In this document: in pieces, positions 1-8,828 of the stretch
How the letters are laid out: each line of letters opens with the position of its first letter
Numbering within the stretch: the first letter of the stretch is position 1
Assembly: GCA_963774155.1 (NCBI GenBank)
Contig: CAVZDW010000008.1
Span: 1,116,001 to 1,180,000 of the forward strand
Source of the DNA: DASSUW01 sp963774155
GTDB lineage: Bacteria; Actinomycetota; Thermoleophilia; Solirubrobacterales; Solirubrobacteraceae
DNA: 64,000 bases
Direction of reading: 5' to 3'
Made by a program: the position numbers and the translations under genes
The notes under the pieces: generated by a model
Seen by the model: only the letters and a program-made list of their open reading frames with translations
Told to the model about the DNA's origin: nothing
Databases searched by the model: none

Positions 1-279
1 GAAGGAGCGCAGGCAGGCCACCTTGCGCTGCAGCGTGGCCGCCGAGACGGCGGGGCGGTCCTCCCCGCCGGCGGCGAGGTCGGACACGAAGTCGGCGAGG
101 TCGCTGTGCCGCGCGGTCAGCGCGTCCGCGCCGGTTCGGTGCAGATGCGCGCCGAACTGCAGGAGATCGGACCGGTAGGCCTCGAGCGTGTTGCGGGACA
201 GGCCGCGCTCGAACTCGAGGTAGGCCAGGAAATCCAGCAGCAGGTGCTCGAACGGCTGAGCGGGCGCGGCGACGACCAT
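1..279 (-). CDS. xerD: Tyrosine site-specific recombinase XerC/XerD, N-terminal part (cut by window edge)
   Basis: The first 93 codons of a Xer recombinase, the enzyme family that resolves chromosome dimers at dif. The fragment has the N-terminal SAM-like core-binding fold, including the family phrase FERGLSRNTLEAYRSDL near residues 23-39; the catalytic domain lies outside the window. The ATG at 279 is preceded by GAAGGAGA, a good ribosome binding site. The position near nudF and pyrG matches the conserved actinobacterial order, which favours XerD over XerC, but the fragment alone cannot separate them. It is divergent from the methyltransferase at 350. Confidence 0.85.
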   Translation of the reverse strand, partial: MVVAAPAQPFEHLLLDFLAYLEFERGLSRNTLEAYRSDLLQFGAHLHRTGADALTARHSDLADFVSDLAAGGEDRPAVSAATLQRKVACLRSF

Positions 280-349
280 GGACCGGTCTCCTTCGCCGCC
301 GGCCGTCCGCGCCCTGCGCGCTGCAAGGCGGCTGTCAGGATCCGGCGCC

Positions 350-952
350 ATGGAACGCTGGGCCGAAATCGACCGCTACCTCGCCGAGCGGCTCATCCCG
401 GACGACCCCGGCCCGGCGCATGACCACGCCGTGTCGCCGCTGCAGGGCGCCCTGCTGGAGCTGCTCGCCCGGCTCCAGGGCGCGGAGGCCATCCTCGAGA
501 TCGGCACCCTCGACGGCTACAGCACCCTGTGGCTCGCGCGGGCGCTCCCGCCCGGCGGGCGGCTGGTGACGCTGGAGGTCGACCGCGCCCGCGCCGACCG
601 TGCCCGCGAGGCGCTGGGCGACCGCGCCGAGGTCATCACCGGGCCCGCGCTCGAGACGCTGCCCCGGCTCGACGGCCCGTTCGACCTCGTGTTCATCGAC
701 GCCGACAAGCGCAGCAACGCCGCCTACCTGGAGCACGCGCTGCGGCTCTCCCGGCCGGGCACGCTGATCGTCGCGGACAACGTCGTGCGCGGTGGCGCGA
801 TCGTCGATCCCGACGACCCCGACCCGTCGGTCCAGGGCGTCCGGGCGTTCTTCGACGCCCTGGCGGCCGAGCCCCGCGTCCGGGCCACGGCGATCCAGAC
901 CGTCGGCGCCAAGGGACACGATGGCCTGGCGCTGGCGCTCGTTCGCGGCTAG
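350..952 (+). CDS. SAM-dependent O-methyltransferase (family 3, caffeoyl-CoA/catechol type)
   Basis: A 200-residue class I methyltransferase predicted to methylate small hydroxylated substrates in the cytoplasm. The SAM-binding motif I is EIGTLDGYSTLWLAR (about residues 48-62). The acidic motif ends in TLEVD, and the family 3 metal/substrate motif is FIDADKRSN followed by ADNVVRGG. Length fits the family (about 200-220). The ATG at 350 is preferred over the upstream ATG at 278, because 278 overlaps the xerD start and 350 has AGGA upstream and the usual N-terminus. The true substrate cannot be read from sequence. Confidence 0.85.
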   Translation: MERWAEIDRYLAERLIPDDPGPAHDHAVSPLQGALLELLARLQGAEAILEIGTLDGYSTLWLARALPPGGRLVTLEVDRARADRAREALGDRAEVITGPALETLPRLDGPFDLVFIDADKRSNAAYLEHALRLSRPGTLIVADNVVRGGAIVDPDDPDPSVQGVRAFFDALAAEPRVRATAIQTVGAKGHDGLALALVRG

Positions 953-955
953 CGT
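950..955 (+). promoter_or_regulatory. Leaderless -10 element TAGCGT for the gene at 962
   Basis: TAGCGT fits TANNNT and lies exactly 6 nt before the ATG at 962, so transcription would start on the start codon. It overlaps the TAG stop of the upstream methyltransferase. No ribosome binding site is present. Confidence 0.5.
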
Positions 956-961
956 CTGTCC

Positions 962-1501
962 ATGAAACGCACATTCGCAATCACAGCCGCGGCGGCGGTG
1001 CTCGCCGGCGGTGTCGCGATCGGTGCCTCGGCGGACGACACGCCCCCGACGGCCGGCGCGGCCCAGGCGAAGCCGAAGGCCATCACGTTCCAGCGCGTCG
1101 GGCAGGTCCACATCGGCGACCGGCACGCCGACCTGAACGACAAGGGCCTCGTCGGCCCGCTCCGGCCGGGCTGCGAGCTCGGCGGGCCGAACACCCGCAG
1201 CGCGAACCTGCGCTCACCGCTGAGCGGCTCGGTGGACCTCTCGCAGAACAACCAGCGCAAGGTCCGCAACATCACGGTGCGCGGCGGCGCCGAGGCCCGC
1301 GGGGTCGGGATCGGCGACAAGATCTCCGACATCAAGGCCAAGTTCCCGAAGGCGATCGTGGATCACGGCACCGAGGAGGTGTTCCAGCTCACGCTCGTGC
1401 GCGTGCCGAAGAACGGCGGCGGCAAGATCAGCTTCGCCGTGACGCTGGACACGAAGAAGATCTCCCTCATCGGGGTTCCCTTCATCGCGTTCTGCGAGTG
1501 A
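962..1501 (+). CDS. Exported protein of unknown function
   Basis: A 179-residue protein with a clear Sec signal peptide: Lys-Arg at residues 2-3, an Ala/Val-rich core, and a likely cut near ASADD around residue 25. The mature part is rich in Gly, Lys and Asp and has a short Cys-containing end (FIAFCE) plus an internal Cys near residue 75, so a disulfide is possible. I recognise no domain. The 3' end overlaps the convergent nudix gene by 20 nt. Transcription is probably leaderless from the TAGCGT at 950. Confidence 0.7.
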   Translation: MKRTFAITAAAAVLAGGVAIGASADDTPPTAGAAQAKPKAITFQRVGQVHIGDRHADLNDKGLVGPLRPGCELGGPNTRSANLRSPLSGSVDLSQNNQRKVRNITVRGGAEARGVGIGDKISDIKAKFPKAIVDHGTEEVFQLTLVRVPKNGGGKISFAVTLDTKKISLIGVPFIAFCE

Positions 1502-2030
1502 GGTGATCGCGCAGCCGCGCGAGCCCGATCAGCGTCTTCGAGTCCTTCGTCTCGGAGAGGATGGCGTCGAGGTCGGCCAGTGGCCGCACCTCGACGTCGA
1601 TCCGCTCGTCCTCCTCCACCTCGGGCCGCTCGGCGACGTCCGAGATCCCGGTGGCCAGGAAGAGGTGGACCTCCTCGTCCGTGAAGCCGGGTGAGGTGTA
1701 GAACGAGCCGAGCGGCTCCCAGTGCTCGGCCTGCTTGCCGATCTCCTCGGCCAGCTCGCGCTTGGCCGTGTCGAGCGGCTCCTCGCCCTCCTCGTCGAGC
1801 TTGCCGGCCGGCAGCTCGAGGAGATCGGGGCTGCCGACCGCCTCGCGCGGCTGGCGGACGAACCACAGGCTCTCGCCGTCGAGCACGACGATGCCGACCG
1901 CGCCGGGATGGGTGACGATCGCCCGCTCGACCTCGTCGCCGTCCTCGTGCCGGAACCAGCGGCGCACGACGGTGAAGAAGCCCGCCTCGTAGACGATCTC
2001 CTCGCGGACCTGCTCGAAGCGCGAGCTCAT
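1482..2030 (-). CDS. nudF: NUDIX hydrolase, ADP-ribose pyrophosphatase type
   Basis: A 182-residue NUDIX enzyme predicted to hydrolyse ADP-ribose to AMP and ribose-5-phosphate. The NUDIX box contains GKLDEEGEEPLDTAKREL followed by AEEIGK (about residues 80-104) and keeps the REUxEE metal-binding core; the Gly-to-Glu spacing is one residue longer than the strict consensus, as is common in this subfamily. The downstream TSPGFTDEEVHLFLA segment is typical of ADP-ribose pyrophosphatases. The ATG at 2030 forms an ATGA overlap with the M20 peptidase stop, indicating translational coupling. Synteny with pyrG, recN and xerD supports nudF. Confidence 0.88.
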   Translation of the reverse strand: MSSRFEQVREEIVYEAGFFTVVRRWFRHEDGDEVERAIVTHPGAVGIVVLDGESLWFVRQPREAVGSPDLLELPAGKLDEEGEEPLDTAKRELAEEIGKQAEHWEPLGSFYTSPGFTDEEVHLFLATGISDVAERPEVEEDERIDVEVRPLADLDAILSETKDSKTLIGLARLRDHLTRRTR

Positions 2031-3133
2031 ACCGCGGCCGCCTCGTCGAGCAGCGCGAGCGCGACGTCGAGCATCCCCTCGAGCGCCGGGACGGAGACGC
2101 GCTCGGTCGGCTCGTGGTTGCGCTCGGTGCCGTTGGCCAGGTTCAGGCACGGGAAGCCGGCCGCCTGGAGCGCATTGGCGTCGGACCCGCCGCCGGTCTG
2201 GATGCGCTTGGGCTCATAGCCGCACGCGGTCAGCGCCGCCTCGGCGGCCAGCAGCTCGGGCGCCGCGGGCTTCACCTTGAAGCCGGTGAAGAGCTTCTCG
2301 CTGATCACGTCGACGTCGCACTCGGCAGCGGCCGCGCCGTCGTGCACGGCGTCGACCATCTGCGCCACGGCCTGCTCGACCCGCGCCGGGTCGAGCGAGC
2401 GCGCCTCGGCGAGCAGGCGGCAGCGCTCGGGGACGACGTTGGTCGAGCCGCTCCCGCCGCGGATCGAGCCGACGTTGGCCGTCGTCTGCTCGTCCAGCCG
2501 GCCCAGCGGCATCGCGGCGATGGCCAGCGCGGCCGCCAGCACCGCGCTGCGGCCGTCCTCGGGGCGGATGCCGGCGTGGGCGGCCTTGCCGAGGAAGGAG
2601 GCCTCGAGGCGGAAGTACGTCGGCGAGGCGACGACGACCTCGCCGATCGGCGTCGCGTGATCGAAGACATAGCCGAAGTCCGAGCGGAGCCGGGAAGCGT
2701 CGAACGCCTTGGCGCCGACCAGTGCGTTCTCCTCGGAGACCGTGAAGAGCAGCTCGAGCCCCACCGGCGAGCCTTCGATGGCCGCCCGCCGCGCGACCTC
2801 GAGCATGACCGCCACCGCGGCCTTGTTGTCGGCGCCGAGGATGCCCGCGTGCCGGTTCTCCCAGCCGCCGTCGACCAGGACCGGCTCGATCGGCGCTTCG
2901 GTCTCCACCGTGTCGAGGTGGGCGCAGAGGAGGAGCGAGCGATCACCTCGGCCGCCGACCCGTGCCAGCAGGTTGCCCGTCGCGTCCTCGTCGGCCTCGA
3001 TGCCCATCCCGCGCAGCTCGGCCCGCACGCGATCGGCGCACTCGCGCTCGTGCCCGAACGGGCTCGGGATGCGGCAGAGGTCGGTGAAGAGGTCGGCCAG
3101 CCGGGCCTTCTCGGCCTCCGACGCGGGCCTCAC
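2027..3133 (-). CDS. M20-family zinc peptidase (tripeptidase T-like)
   Basis: A 368-residue cytoplasmic metallopeptidase of the M20 clan. Visible zinc-site elements are LLCAHLDTVE (about residues 70-79), GILGADNKAAVA, the catalytic Glu pair in TVSEENALVGAK, and the C-terminal NGTERNHEPTE. The lid domain carries KAAHAGIRPEDGRSA. Overall it resembles PepT-like/PepD-like proteins more than carboxypeptidase G2. It starts with GTG at 3133 and overlaps pyrG as GTGA, and its own stop overlaps nudF as ATGA, so it is an internal member of this operon. Substrate is not predictable beyond a small peptide. Confidence 0.85.
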   Translation of the reverse strand: MRPASEAEKARLADLFTDLCRIPSPFGHERECADRVRAELRGMGIEADEDATGNLLARVGGRGDRSLLLCAHLDTVETEAPIEPVLVDGGWENRHAGILGADNKAAVAVMLEVARRAAIEGSPVGLELLFTVSEENALVGAKAFDASRLRSDFGYVFDHATPIGEVVVASPTYFRLEASFLGKAAHAGIRPEDGRSAVLAAALAIAAMPLGRLDEQTTANVGSIRGGSGSTNVVPERCRLLAEARSLDPARVEQAVAQMVDAVHDGAAAAECDVDVISEKLFTGFKVKPAAPELLAAEAALTACGYEPKRIQTGGGSDANALQAAGFPCLNLANGTERNHEPTERVSVPALEGMLDVALALLDEAAAV

Positions 3134-4803
3134 GTGGTGTGAGCGGCCTCGTGGGCCGTGATCTCCTCGGGCCGGCGCTCCCGTGCGCGGCCGAGGGCCG
3201 CCTCCACGAACTCCCGGAACAGCGGCGCCGGGCGCTCGGGGCGCGACTTGAACTCCGGGTGGTACTGCGACGCCACGAAGAACGGGTGGTCGTTGATCTC
3301 GATCACCTCGACCAGCCGGTCGTCGGGCGACGTCCCGGAGATCACCAGGCCGGCCGCCTCGAGCCGCTTGCGCAGGAAGTTGTTGACCTCGTAGCGATGG
3401 CGGTGGCGCTCGTAGATGACGGCCTCGCCGTAGAGCTCGCGCGCCTTCGTCTCCGGATGCAGCTTGATCGGGTCGGCGCCCAGGCGCATCGTGCCGCCCA
3501 TGTCCGCGACCTCCTTCTGCTCGGGCAGGAGGTCGATGACCGGATACGGCGTCTCGGGATCGAACTCCGTCGAGTTCGCGCCCTCCATGCCGACGACGTG
3601 GCGCGCGAAGTCGGCCACCGCCATCTGCATGCCGAGGCAGATGCCGAGGAAGGGGATCTTCTGCTCGCGGGCGATCCGCGACGCGGTGATCTTGCCCTCG
3701 ATGCCGCGCACGCCGAAGCCGCCGGGGATGAGGATGCCGTCCGCCTGCGCGACGCGATCGCGGACCTCCTCGTCGGCCAGCGTCTCGGAGTCGACCCAGT
3801 CGATCGCTATCGGGCAGCCGTGCTGGAAGCCGGCGTGGCGCAGCGCCTCGGCCACGGAGAGATACGCGTCTTCGAGCTTGACGTACTTGCCGACCAGGGC
3901 GATCTTCACCGGATCCCCGCTGGCGGCCTCGCTGGCGCGACGCATGAGCCGCTCCCAGTCGCCGAGATCGGGCGGCGGGGCCTCCATGCCGAAGTGCTCG
4001 AGCACGAAGTCGTCCACGCCCTCGGGATGGAAGTAGAGCGGGACCTTGTAGATGTTGTCGACGTCGCGCGCGGAGACGATGGCCTCCTGCGGCAGCGAGG
4101 CGAAGAGCGCGATCTTCTTCCGCACCTCGTGCGGGAGCCCGCCCTCGGAGCGGCAGACCACCATGTCCGGCTGGATACCGATGCGGCGCAGCTCGTTGAC
4201 CGAGTGCTGGGTGGGCTTCGTCTTCAGCTCGCCCGCGTGGCCGATGTACGGCACGAGCGTGAGGTGGATGTACATGCAGCGGCGGCGCCCGACGTCCACC
4301 GGGAACTGCCGGATCGCCTCGAGGAACGGCAGCGACTCGATGTCGCCCACCGTGCCGCCGATCTCGGTGATCACGACGTCGACATCCTGGCTCTCGGCGA
4401 TCAGCTTGATGCGGTGCTTGATCTCGTCCGTGATGTGGGGGACGACCTGGACGGTGCCGCCGAGGTAGTCGCCGCGGCGCTCCTTGCGGATGACCGAGTT
4501 GTAGATCGCGCCCGCCGTGACGTTGGAGCCGCGTGACGTGTTCGCGTCCGTGAACCGCTCGTAGTGGCCGAGATCGAGATCGGTCTCCGCGCCGTCCTCG
4601 GTCACGAACACCTCGCCGTGCTGGAACGGCGACATGGTCCCGGGATCGATGTTGATGTACGGGTCGAACTTCTGCAGGGCGACCTTGAGGCCGCGGGCGA
4701 CCAGCAGCCGGCCGATGGAGGCGGCGGCGATGCCCTTGCCGAGCGAGGAGACGACCCCGCCGGTGACGAAGATGAAACGGGTGCGGGGTCGAGACTCAGA
4801 CAT
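3130..4803 (-). CDS. pyrG: CTP synthase
   Basis: A 557-residue CTP synthase converting UTP, ATP and glutamine to CTP. The N-terminal synthetase domain opens with FIFVTGGVVSSLGKGIAAAS (P-loop) and has the metal motif in DGAETDLDLGHYERF. The C-terminal class I glutamine amidotransferase domain has IPGGFGVRG, the nucleophile Cys in FLGICLGMQMA (about residue 400), and the His/Glu pair in SQYHPEFKS. Length is normal for the family. The ATG at 4803 has a strong AGGAGG site 7-8 nt upstream. It heads the pyrG-peptidase-nudF run. Confidence 0.97.
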   Translation of the reverse strand: MSESRPRTRFIFVTGGVVSSLGKGIAAASIGRLLVARGLKVALQKFDPYINIDPGTMSPFQHGEVFVTEDGAETDLDLGHYERFTDANTSRGSNVTAGAIYNSVIRKERRGDYLGGTVQVVPHITDEIKHRIKLIAESQDVDVVITEIGGTVGDIESLPFLEAIRQFPVDVGRRRCMYIHLTLVPYIGHAGELKTKPTQHSVNELRRIGIQPDMVVCRSEGGLPHEVRKKIALFASLPQEAIVSARDVDNIYKVPLYFHPEGVDDFVLEHFGMEAPPPDLGDWERLMRRASEAASGDPVKIALVGKYVKLEDAYLSVAEALRHAGFQHGCPIAIDWVDSETLADEEVRDRVAQADGILIPGGFGVRGIEGKITASRIAREQKIPFLGICLGMQMAVADFARHVVGMEGANSTEFDPETPYPVIDLLPEQKEVADMGGTMRLGADPIKLHPETKARELYGEAVIYERHRHRYEVNNFLRKRLEAAGLVISGTSPDDRLVEVIEINDHPFFVASQYHPEFKSRPERPAPLFREFVEAALGRARERRPEEITAHEAAHTT

Positions 4804-4826
4804 ACGGAAGTTCCTCCTGCCCGCCC

Positions 4827-4832
4827 AGTCTA
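4827..4832 (-). promoter_or_regulatory. -10 element TAGACT upstream of pyrG
   Basis: TAGACT on the minus strand fits TANNNT and would start transcription about 17 nt before the pyrG ATG, leaving room for the AGGAGG site. The same hexamer precedes efp, alaS and the NifU-like gene in this window. Confidence 0.45.
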
Positions 4833-4863
4833 GAAGCCGGACCGGCGGCAGCTGCCGGTTCCA

Positions 4864-6522
4864 CTACGCCGCCTTCAGAAGCTCGCGAGCATGGCGGCGG
4901 GCGGCCACGTCGCCGTCCTCGGCGCCGAGCATCCGGACGAGCTCGCCGACCACGGCGGAGCGCTCGAGCCGCGTGACGGTGGTGCGCGCCGTGTCGGCCG
5001 ACGTGTCCTTGACGATCGTGAAGTGACGATCGGCCAGCGAGGCGATCTGCGGCAGGTGCGTGATGCAGATGACCTGGCGGCCGGCCGCGAGGTCGCGCAG
5101 CTGCTCGCCGACCGCGCGGGCCGTCTGGCCGCCGATGCCGGCGTCGACCTCGTCGAACACGAGCGTCGCCGCCCCGGCCTCGGCCGCCACGCCCATCAGC
5201 GCCAGCATCACGCGTGACAGCTCGCCGCCCGAGGCCGTCTCGCGCAGCGGACCGGCGGGCACGCCGGGGTTCGGGGCGATGAAGAACTCGACGTCGTCGC
5301 CACCGCTCGGGCCGTAGCCTTCGCGCGCCGTCACGCGCGCCTCGAAGGTCGCGCCCTCCATGGCGAGGCCGGCGAGCCGCTCGACCACCGCCTCGGCCAG
5401 CGAGCCGGACGCCTCGGCGCGCGCCGCGTGCAGCTCCTCGGCGCGGGCGGCGACCTCGGCGCGCGCGGCCGCGTGCCGCTCCTCCCCCGCCTCCAGCGCC
5501 TCCTCGGCGCCGGCCAGCTCCTCGCGCCGCTGCCGGCACTGCTCGGCGTAGACGAGCACCGCGGCGATCGTCCCGCCGTGCTTGCGCTTGAGCCGGTCGA
5601 GCAGCGCGAGGCGCTCCTCGACCTCGTCGAGCCGCCCCGGCGGGGCCTCGATGCCCTCGCCGTAGCGGCGCAGCTCGCCCGCCAGGTCGTCCGCCTCGAC
5701 GGCGAGCGCCTGCGCGCGGTCGGCCAGCCGGTCGAGCGCGGCGTCGACCCCGCGGGCGGACTCGAGCGCGCGGGAGGCGCCGGCCAGGGCGATCGCCGCC
5801 CCGCCATCACCGTCGCCCGCCAGCGCCGCCTCGGCTCCGCCGGAAGCGGCCACCAGCGAGGAGAGGTGGCGCAGCCGCTCGCGCTCGGCGAGCAGCTCAT
5901 CCTCCTCGGTCTCGCTCGGCTGCGCACGGTCGATCTCCTCCAGCTCCCAGTCGAGCAGGTCGATCTCGCGGTCGCGCGCGCCGACCCGCTCCTGCAGCGA
6001 CTCGAGCTCCTCGCGGACCGCGCGCTCGGCCGCGTAGGCCGCCGCGAACGCCTCGCGACGCGCGACTTGATCGGGGCCGCAGAAGCCGTCGAGGATCTCG
6101 AGCTGGGCCGAGGCCAGGGTGAGCCGCCGATGCTCGTGCTGCCCGTAGAACGACAGCATCGCGCCGCCGATCTCCGCCAGGTCGGCCGCGGTGGCGCTGC
6201 GGCCGCCGAGGTAGGCGCGAGTACGGCCCTCCGCGCTCACCCGCCTGGCGAGCACCAGCTCGTCGGCGTCGGCCGGCAGGCGGTCGCCCAGCTCGGCGCG
6301 CAGGGCCGCGGGCAGCGCGAACACCCCCTCGACATAGGCCTCGGTGGCGCCCGGCCGCACGATCCCCGGCCGTGGCTTGCCGCCCAGCAGCAGGTCCAGC
6401 GCGTGGGCGAGCACGGTCTTGCCCGCGCCGGTCTCGCCGGTCAGGACGTTCAGGCCGCCGCCGAGGGCCAGCTCGGCCCGCTCGATCAGGAGGAGGTTCT
6501 CTACGCGCAGCTCGTGGAGCAC
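4864..6522 (-). CDS. recN: DNA repair protein RecN
   Basis: A 552-residue SMC-like ATPase of double-strand break repair. Walker A is LTGETGAGKTVLAHAL (about residues 27-42), the middle is a long Ala/Glu/Arg-rich coiled coil, the ABC signature is ETASGGELSRVMLAL, and Walker B is TLVFDEVDAGIGGQ. These are in the right order and the length is normal. A GTG at 6522 starts the gene; TAGACC lies 7 nt upstream, so a nearly leaderless mRNA is possible. pyrG follows after 60 nt. I found no convincing LexA box upstream. Confidence 0.94.
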   Translation of the reverse strand: MLHELRVENLLLIERAELALGGGLNVLTGETGAGKTVLAHALDLLLGGKPRPGIVRPGATEAYVEGVFALPAALRAELGDRLPADADELVLARRVSAEGRTRAYLGGRSATAADLAEIGGAMLSFYGQHEHRRLTLASAQLEILDGFCGPDQVARREAFAAAYAAERAVREELESLQERVGARDREIDLLDWELEEIDRAQPSETEEDELLAERERLRHLSSLVAASGGAEAALAGDGDGGAAIALAGASRALESARGVDAALDRLADRAQALAVEADDLAGELRRYGEGIEAPPGRLDEVEERLALLDRLKRKHGGTIAAVLVYAEQCRQRREELAGAEEALEAGEERHAAARAEVAARAEELHAARAEASGSLAEAVVERLAGLAMEGATFEARVTAREGYGPSGGDDVEFFIAPNPGVPAGPLRETASGGELSRVMLALMGVAAEAGAATLVFDEVDAGIGGQTARAVGEQLRDLAAGRQVICITHLPQIASLADRHFTIVKDTSADTARTTVTRLERSAVVGELVRMLGAEDGDVAARRHARELLKAA

Positions 6523-6773
6523 GCGTGGTGGTCTATCAGCGGTGCCCGACGGAGCCGGGGGTTCGGGCTCGAATTGGCACGAAGTTGTGACGCGAACTGC
6601 GGAACTGCGGCATTAGGGGAGCGGGATCGGCCGGGGCTCGAGCACGTGGGGCGGCAAATACACGGTATGCGTGTATGAACAACCCCGCGGGGCGGCTCAT
6701 GGTCGATATACGCCCATAGGGAACCCCAGCACCGCCGACCCCTCGCCGCCCTACCCAGCCGCAGTTGGAGCCC
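6523..6773. other. Intergenic region between recN and nadK
   Basis: About 250 bases with no supported gene. It is less GC-rich than its surroundings and holds an inverted repeat, ATACACG at 6658-6664 and CGTGTAT at 6670-6676, separated by 5 nt, plus the palindrome CCCCGCGGGG at about 6683-6692. These could be a regulator site or a weak terminator for the tlyA-nadK transcript; there is no clear U-run. Confidence 0.4.
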
Positions 6774-7625
6774 TCAGCGAGCCAGCCGCCCGAACCGCTC
6801 GCGGAGCCGGTGGTAGAAGCTCGCCCCCGGGAGCTGCGCCAGCGTGCCGTGCGACTGGCCGAACTCCACGTGCAGGTCCTCGCCCGGCGGCAGCTCGCAG
6901 GTCGGCCGGCCGTCGACGTGCACCTCGACCGGCTCCTCGCGTGACGCGTTGTTGATGGTCAGCAGGTCGTCCGGGGCGATGACCAGCGCGCGGGCCGTCA
7001 GCGAGTGCGGCGCCACGAAGGAGACCACGTAGCCCTCGACGCCCCACGCCATGACCGGGCCGCCGTTGGCGAGGTTGTAGCCCGTCGAGCCCTGCGGCGT
7101 GGCGACCACCAGCCCGTCGCAGCGCACGCGGCCGATCTCCTCGCCCGCGAGGCCGTAGGCCAGATCGGCGACCCGGTGACCCGGCTTGCGGTGGACGGAG
7201 ATGTCGTTCATCGCCGTCCAGCTGCCCTCCGGCCGGCCGACCGTGATGGTCGGCAGCTCCAGCGTCTCGAAGTCGCCGCTGAACGCGCGGTCGAAGTGCT
7301 GGCCGAGGCCGTCCTCCGGGTCGACCGTGGCCAGGAACCCGACCTCGCCGAAGTTGACCGCGAAGACGGGCACGCCGGTGCCCGTGTAGTGCCGGAGCGC
7401 GGTGAGGATGGTGCCGTCGCCGCCCATGACGATGCACATGTCGACGGCGTCGAGCTCGCTCGCGTTCACCTCGATCCCGGCCCCGATCTTCAGGCCGTGC
7501 TTCTCCGTCTCATGGTCGTTGAAGCGGAGCTCGACCCCCGCGCGGCGGGCGGCCGCGATGAGCTCGCGCATCGCCGCCGCGGTCTCGGCCACGCGCCGGT
7601 GGGTGAAGACGGTGGCCGCCTTCAT
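6774..7625 (-). CDS. nadK: NAD kinase
   Basis: A 283-residue NAD kinase making NADP from NAD and ATP. The catalytic GGDG motif is in CIVMGGDGTILTALRHY (about residues 55-71), and the second NADK signature is ATPQGSTGYNLANGGPV. The FAVNFGEVGFLATVDPED segment is also typical. The ATG at 7625 overlaps the tlyA stop as ATGA, so the two are translationally coupled, as in many actinobacteria. The remaining upstream open frame belongs to the shadow of tlyA and is not part of the protein. Confidence 0.95.
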   Translation of the reverse strand: MKAATVFTHRRVAETAAAMRELIAAARRAGVELRFNDHETEKHGLKIGAGIEVNASELDAVDMCIVMGGDGTILTALRHYTGTGVPVFAVNFGEVGFLATVDPEDGLGQHFDRAFSGDFETLELPTITVGRPEGSWTAMNDISVHRKPGHRVADLAYGLAGEEIGRVRCDGLVVATPQGSTGYNLANGGPVMAWGVEGYVVSFVAPHSLTARALVIAPDDLLTINNASREEPVEVHVDGRPTCELPPGEDLHVEFGQSHGTLAQLPGASFYHRLRERFGRLAR

Positions 7626-8404
7626 ACGTCGACCTCCGCGAGTGCCGGCCCCACGGAACCGACCGCACCGGCGCGTCCCGGCTCGGCCAGCCAGACGAAC
7701 GTCTCGCGGTTGCCCGCGGGCCCGGGGAGGCCGGAGGGAGCGAAGCCGAGCACGGCGGCGTCGACCGATCCCGCCACGGCCGCGATCGCCTCGCGGCGCA
7801 GGTCGGGATCCCGCACCACGCCTCCCTTGCCGACCCGGCCGCGGCCGAGCTCGAACTGCGGCTTGACCATGGCCAGGCAGTCGTACCGCTCCGCACAGCA
7901 CGCGAGAACCGCCGGAAGGACCTTCGCCAGCGAGATGAAGGAGACGTCGGCAACCACGAGATCCGGCGCGTAGGGCAGCAGCGAAGGCTCCAGGGCCCGC
8001 GCGTTGACCCGCTCGATCACGGTCACGCGCTCGTCGCCGCGCAGGCGCCAGTCCAGCTCGCCGTAGGCGACGTCGACCGCCACCACGTGGTCGACGCCCC
8101 GCTGCAGCAGGCAGTCGGTGAAGCCGCCGGTCGAGGCCCCCACGTCCAGGGCACGGCGCCCGGCCACGTCGAGGCCCAGCGCGTCCAGGGCGTTGGCGAG
8201 CTTGACCCCGCCACGGGACACGTACGGCGGCGGCGAGTCGACGGCCAGCTCGACGTCCTCGGTCACGAGCTGCCCCGGCTTGGAGGCGCGGGCCCGGCCT
8301 GGCCCGACATGGACCTGGCCGGCCAGCACCGCGGCAGCGGCGCGCGTGCGGGACGCGAACAGGCCGCGCTCCGCCAGCAGGCTGTCGAGGCGGACGCGTG
8401 GCAC
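7622..8404 (-). CDS. tlyA: TlyA-family rRNA 2'-O-methyltransferase / hemolysin-like protein
   Basis: A 260-residue protein with an N-terminal S4 RNA-binding domain (VPRVRLDSLLAERGLF, residues 1-16, through about 60) and a C-terminal FtsJ-like methyltransferase domain. SAM motif I is ALDVGASTGGFTDCLLQRG and the catalytic region includes VADVSFISL and MVKPQFELGR. In mycobacteria TlyA methylates 16S and 23S rRNA and affects capreomycin sensitivity. The GTG at 8404 is the start that matches the S4 domain; a -10 TACCGT lies 8 nt upstream, so the mRNA may be nearly leaderless. Confidence 0.92.
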   Translation of the reverse strand: MPRVRLDSLLAERGLFASRTRAAAAVLAGQVHVGPGRARASKPGQLVTEDVELAVDSPPPYVSRGGVKLANALDALGLDVAGRRALDVGASTGGFTDCLLQRGVDHVVAVDVAYGELDWRLRGDERVTVIERVNARALEPSLLPYAPDLVVADVSFISLAKVLPAVLACCAERYDCLAMVKPQFELGRGRVGKGGVVRDPDLRREAIAAVAGSVDAAVLGFAPSGLPGPAGNRETFVWLAEPGRAGAVGSVGPALAEVDV

Positions 8405-8474
8405 GGCGCAACACGGTAACGGCAGGTGACGGACTTCACAGTGCATCTGGCCTCGGCGCGGGAAGATCGAGGGC

Positions 8475-8807
8475 ATGCCGAGACGTCTCACCCTCACCGA
8501 GCACGGCGTCCTGGAGCTGCTCTGCGGCCTCGCGCTGATCGGCGCGCCGCTCGTGCTCGGCCTCGGTCCGGTCGCCCTCATGGCGGGCGTCGGCGCCGGG
8601 GCTCTCGTGGCCGGCCTCGCCCTCGCCGAGGACCTGCCGCTGTCCGCTCACATGGCCGCGGACACGGCGCTGGCCATGGCGCTGCTCGCCGCCTCCGTGC
8701 TCGTCGCCGCGGTCGGGCACCCCGTGGCCGGGGCGCTGCTGGCGTGCGGCGCGGCCGCCGAGCTCGCGCTGAGCGTGGCCACGCGCTGGACCCGTCCCGC
8801 ACGGTAA
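8475..8807 (+). CDS. Small integral membrane protein
   Basis: A 110-residue protein made almost entirely of hydrophobic segments: about three to four membrane helices (roughly residues 12-30, 33-52, 62-82, 85-102) with short charged ends. I do not recognise a family; it resembles small actinobacterial SPW-like proteins in size and composition only. GGAAG and GAGGG lie just upstream of the ATG. Its TAA stop at 8805 is the last in-frame stop before the arsR-like frame, which begins about 21 nt downstream. Confidence 0.6.
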   Translation: MPRRLTLTEHGVLELLCGLALIGAPLVLGLGPVALMAGVGAGALVAGLALAEDLPLSAHMAADTALAMALLAASVLVAAVGHPVAGALLACGAAAELALSVATRWTRPAR

Positions 8808-8816
8808 CCATCCTGC

Positions 8817-8822
8817 TACCGT
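8817..8822 (+). promoter_or_regulatory. Candidate -10 TACCGT for the ArsR-type regulator
   Basis: TACCGT is followed by exactly 6 nt and then ATC at 8829, the first codon compatible with the ArsR homology. The geometry is the same as at the window's leaderless ATG/GTG genes. Confidence 0.35.
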
Positions 8823-8828
8823 CGGGCG

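Noticed and set aside
6540..6620. A LexA/SOS box upstream of recN
   Set aside because: Short GAAC and GTTC pieces occur but not in the spaced CGAAC-N4-GTTCG-type arrangement needed for an actinobacterial SOS box.
6675..6719. A 14-codon plus-strand reading frame in the recN-nadK gap
   Set aside because: It has no ribosome binding site, no convincing leaderless -10 at the right distance, and no reason from composition to call it a gene.
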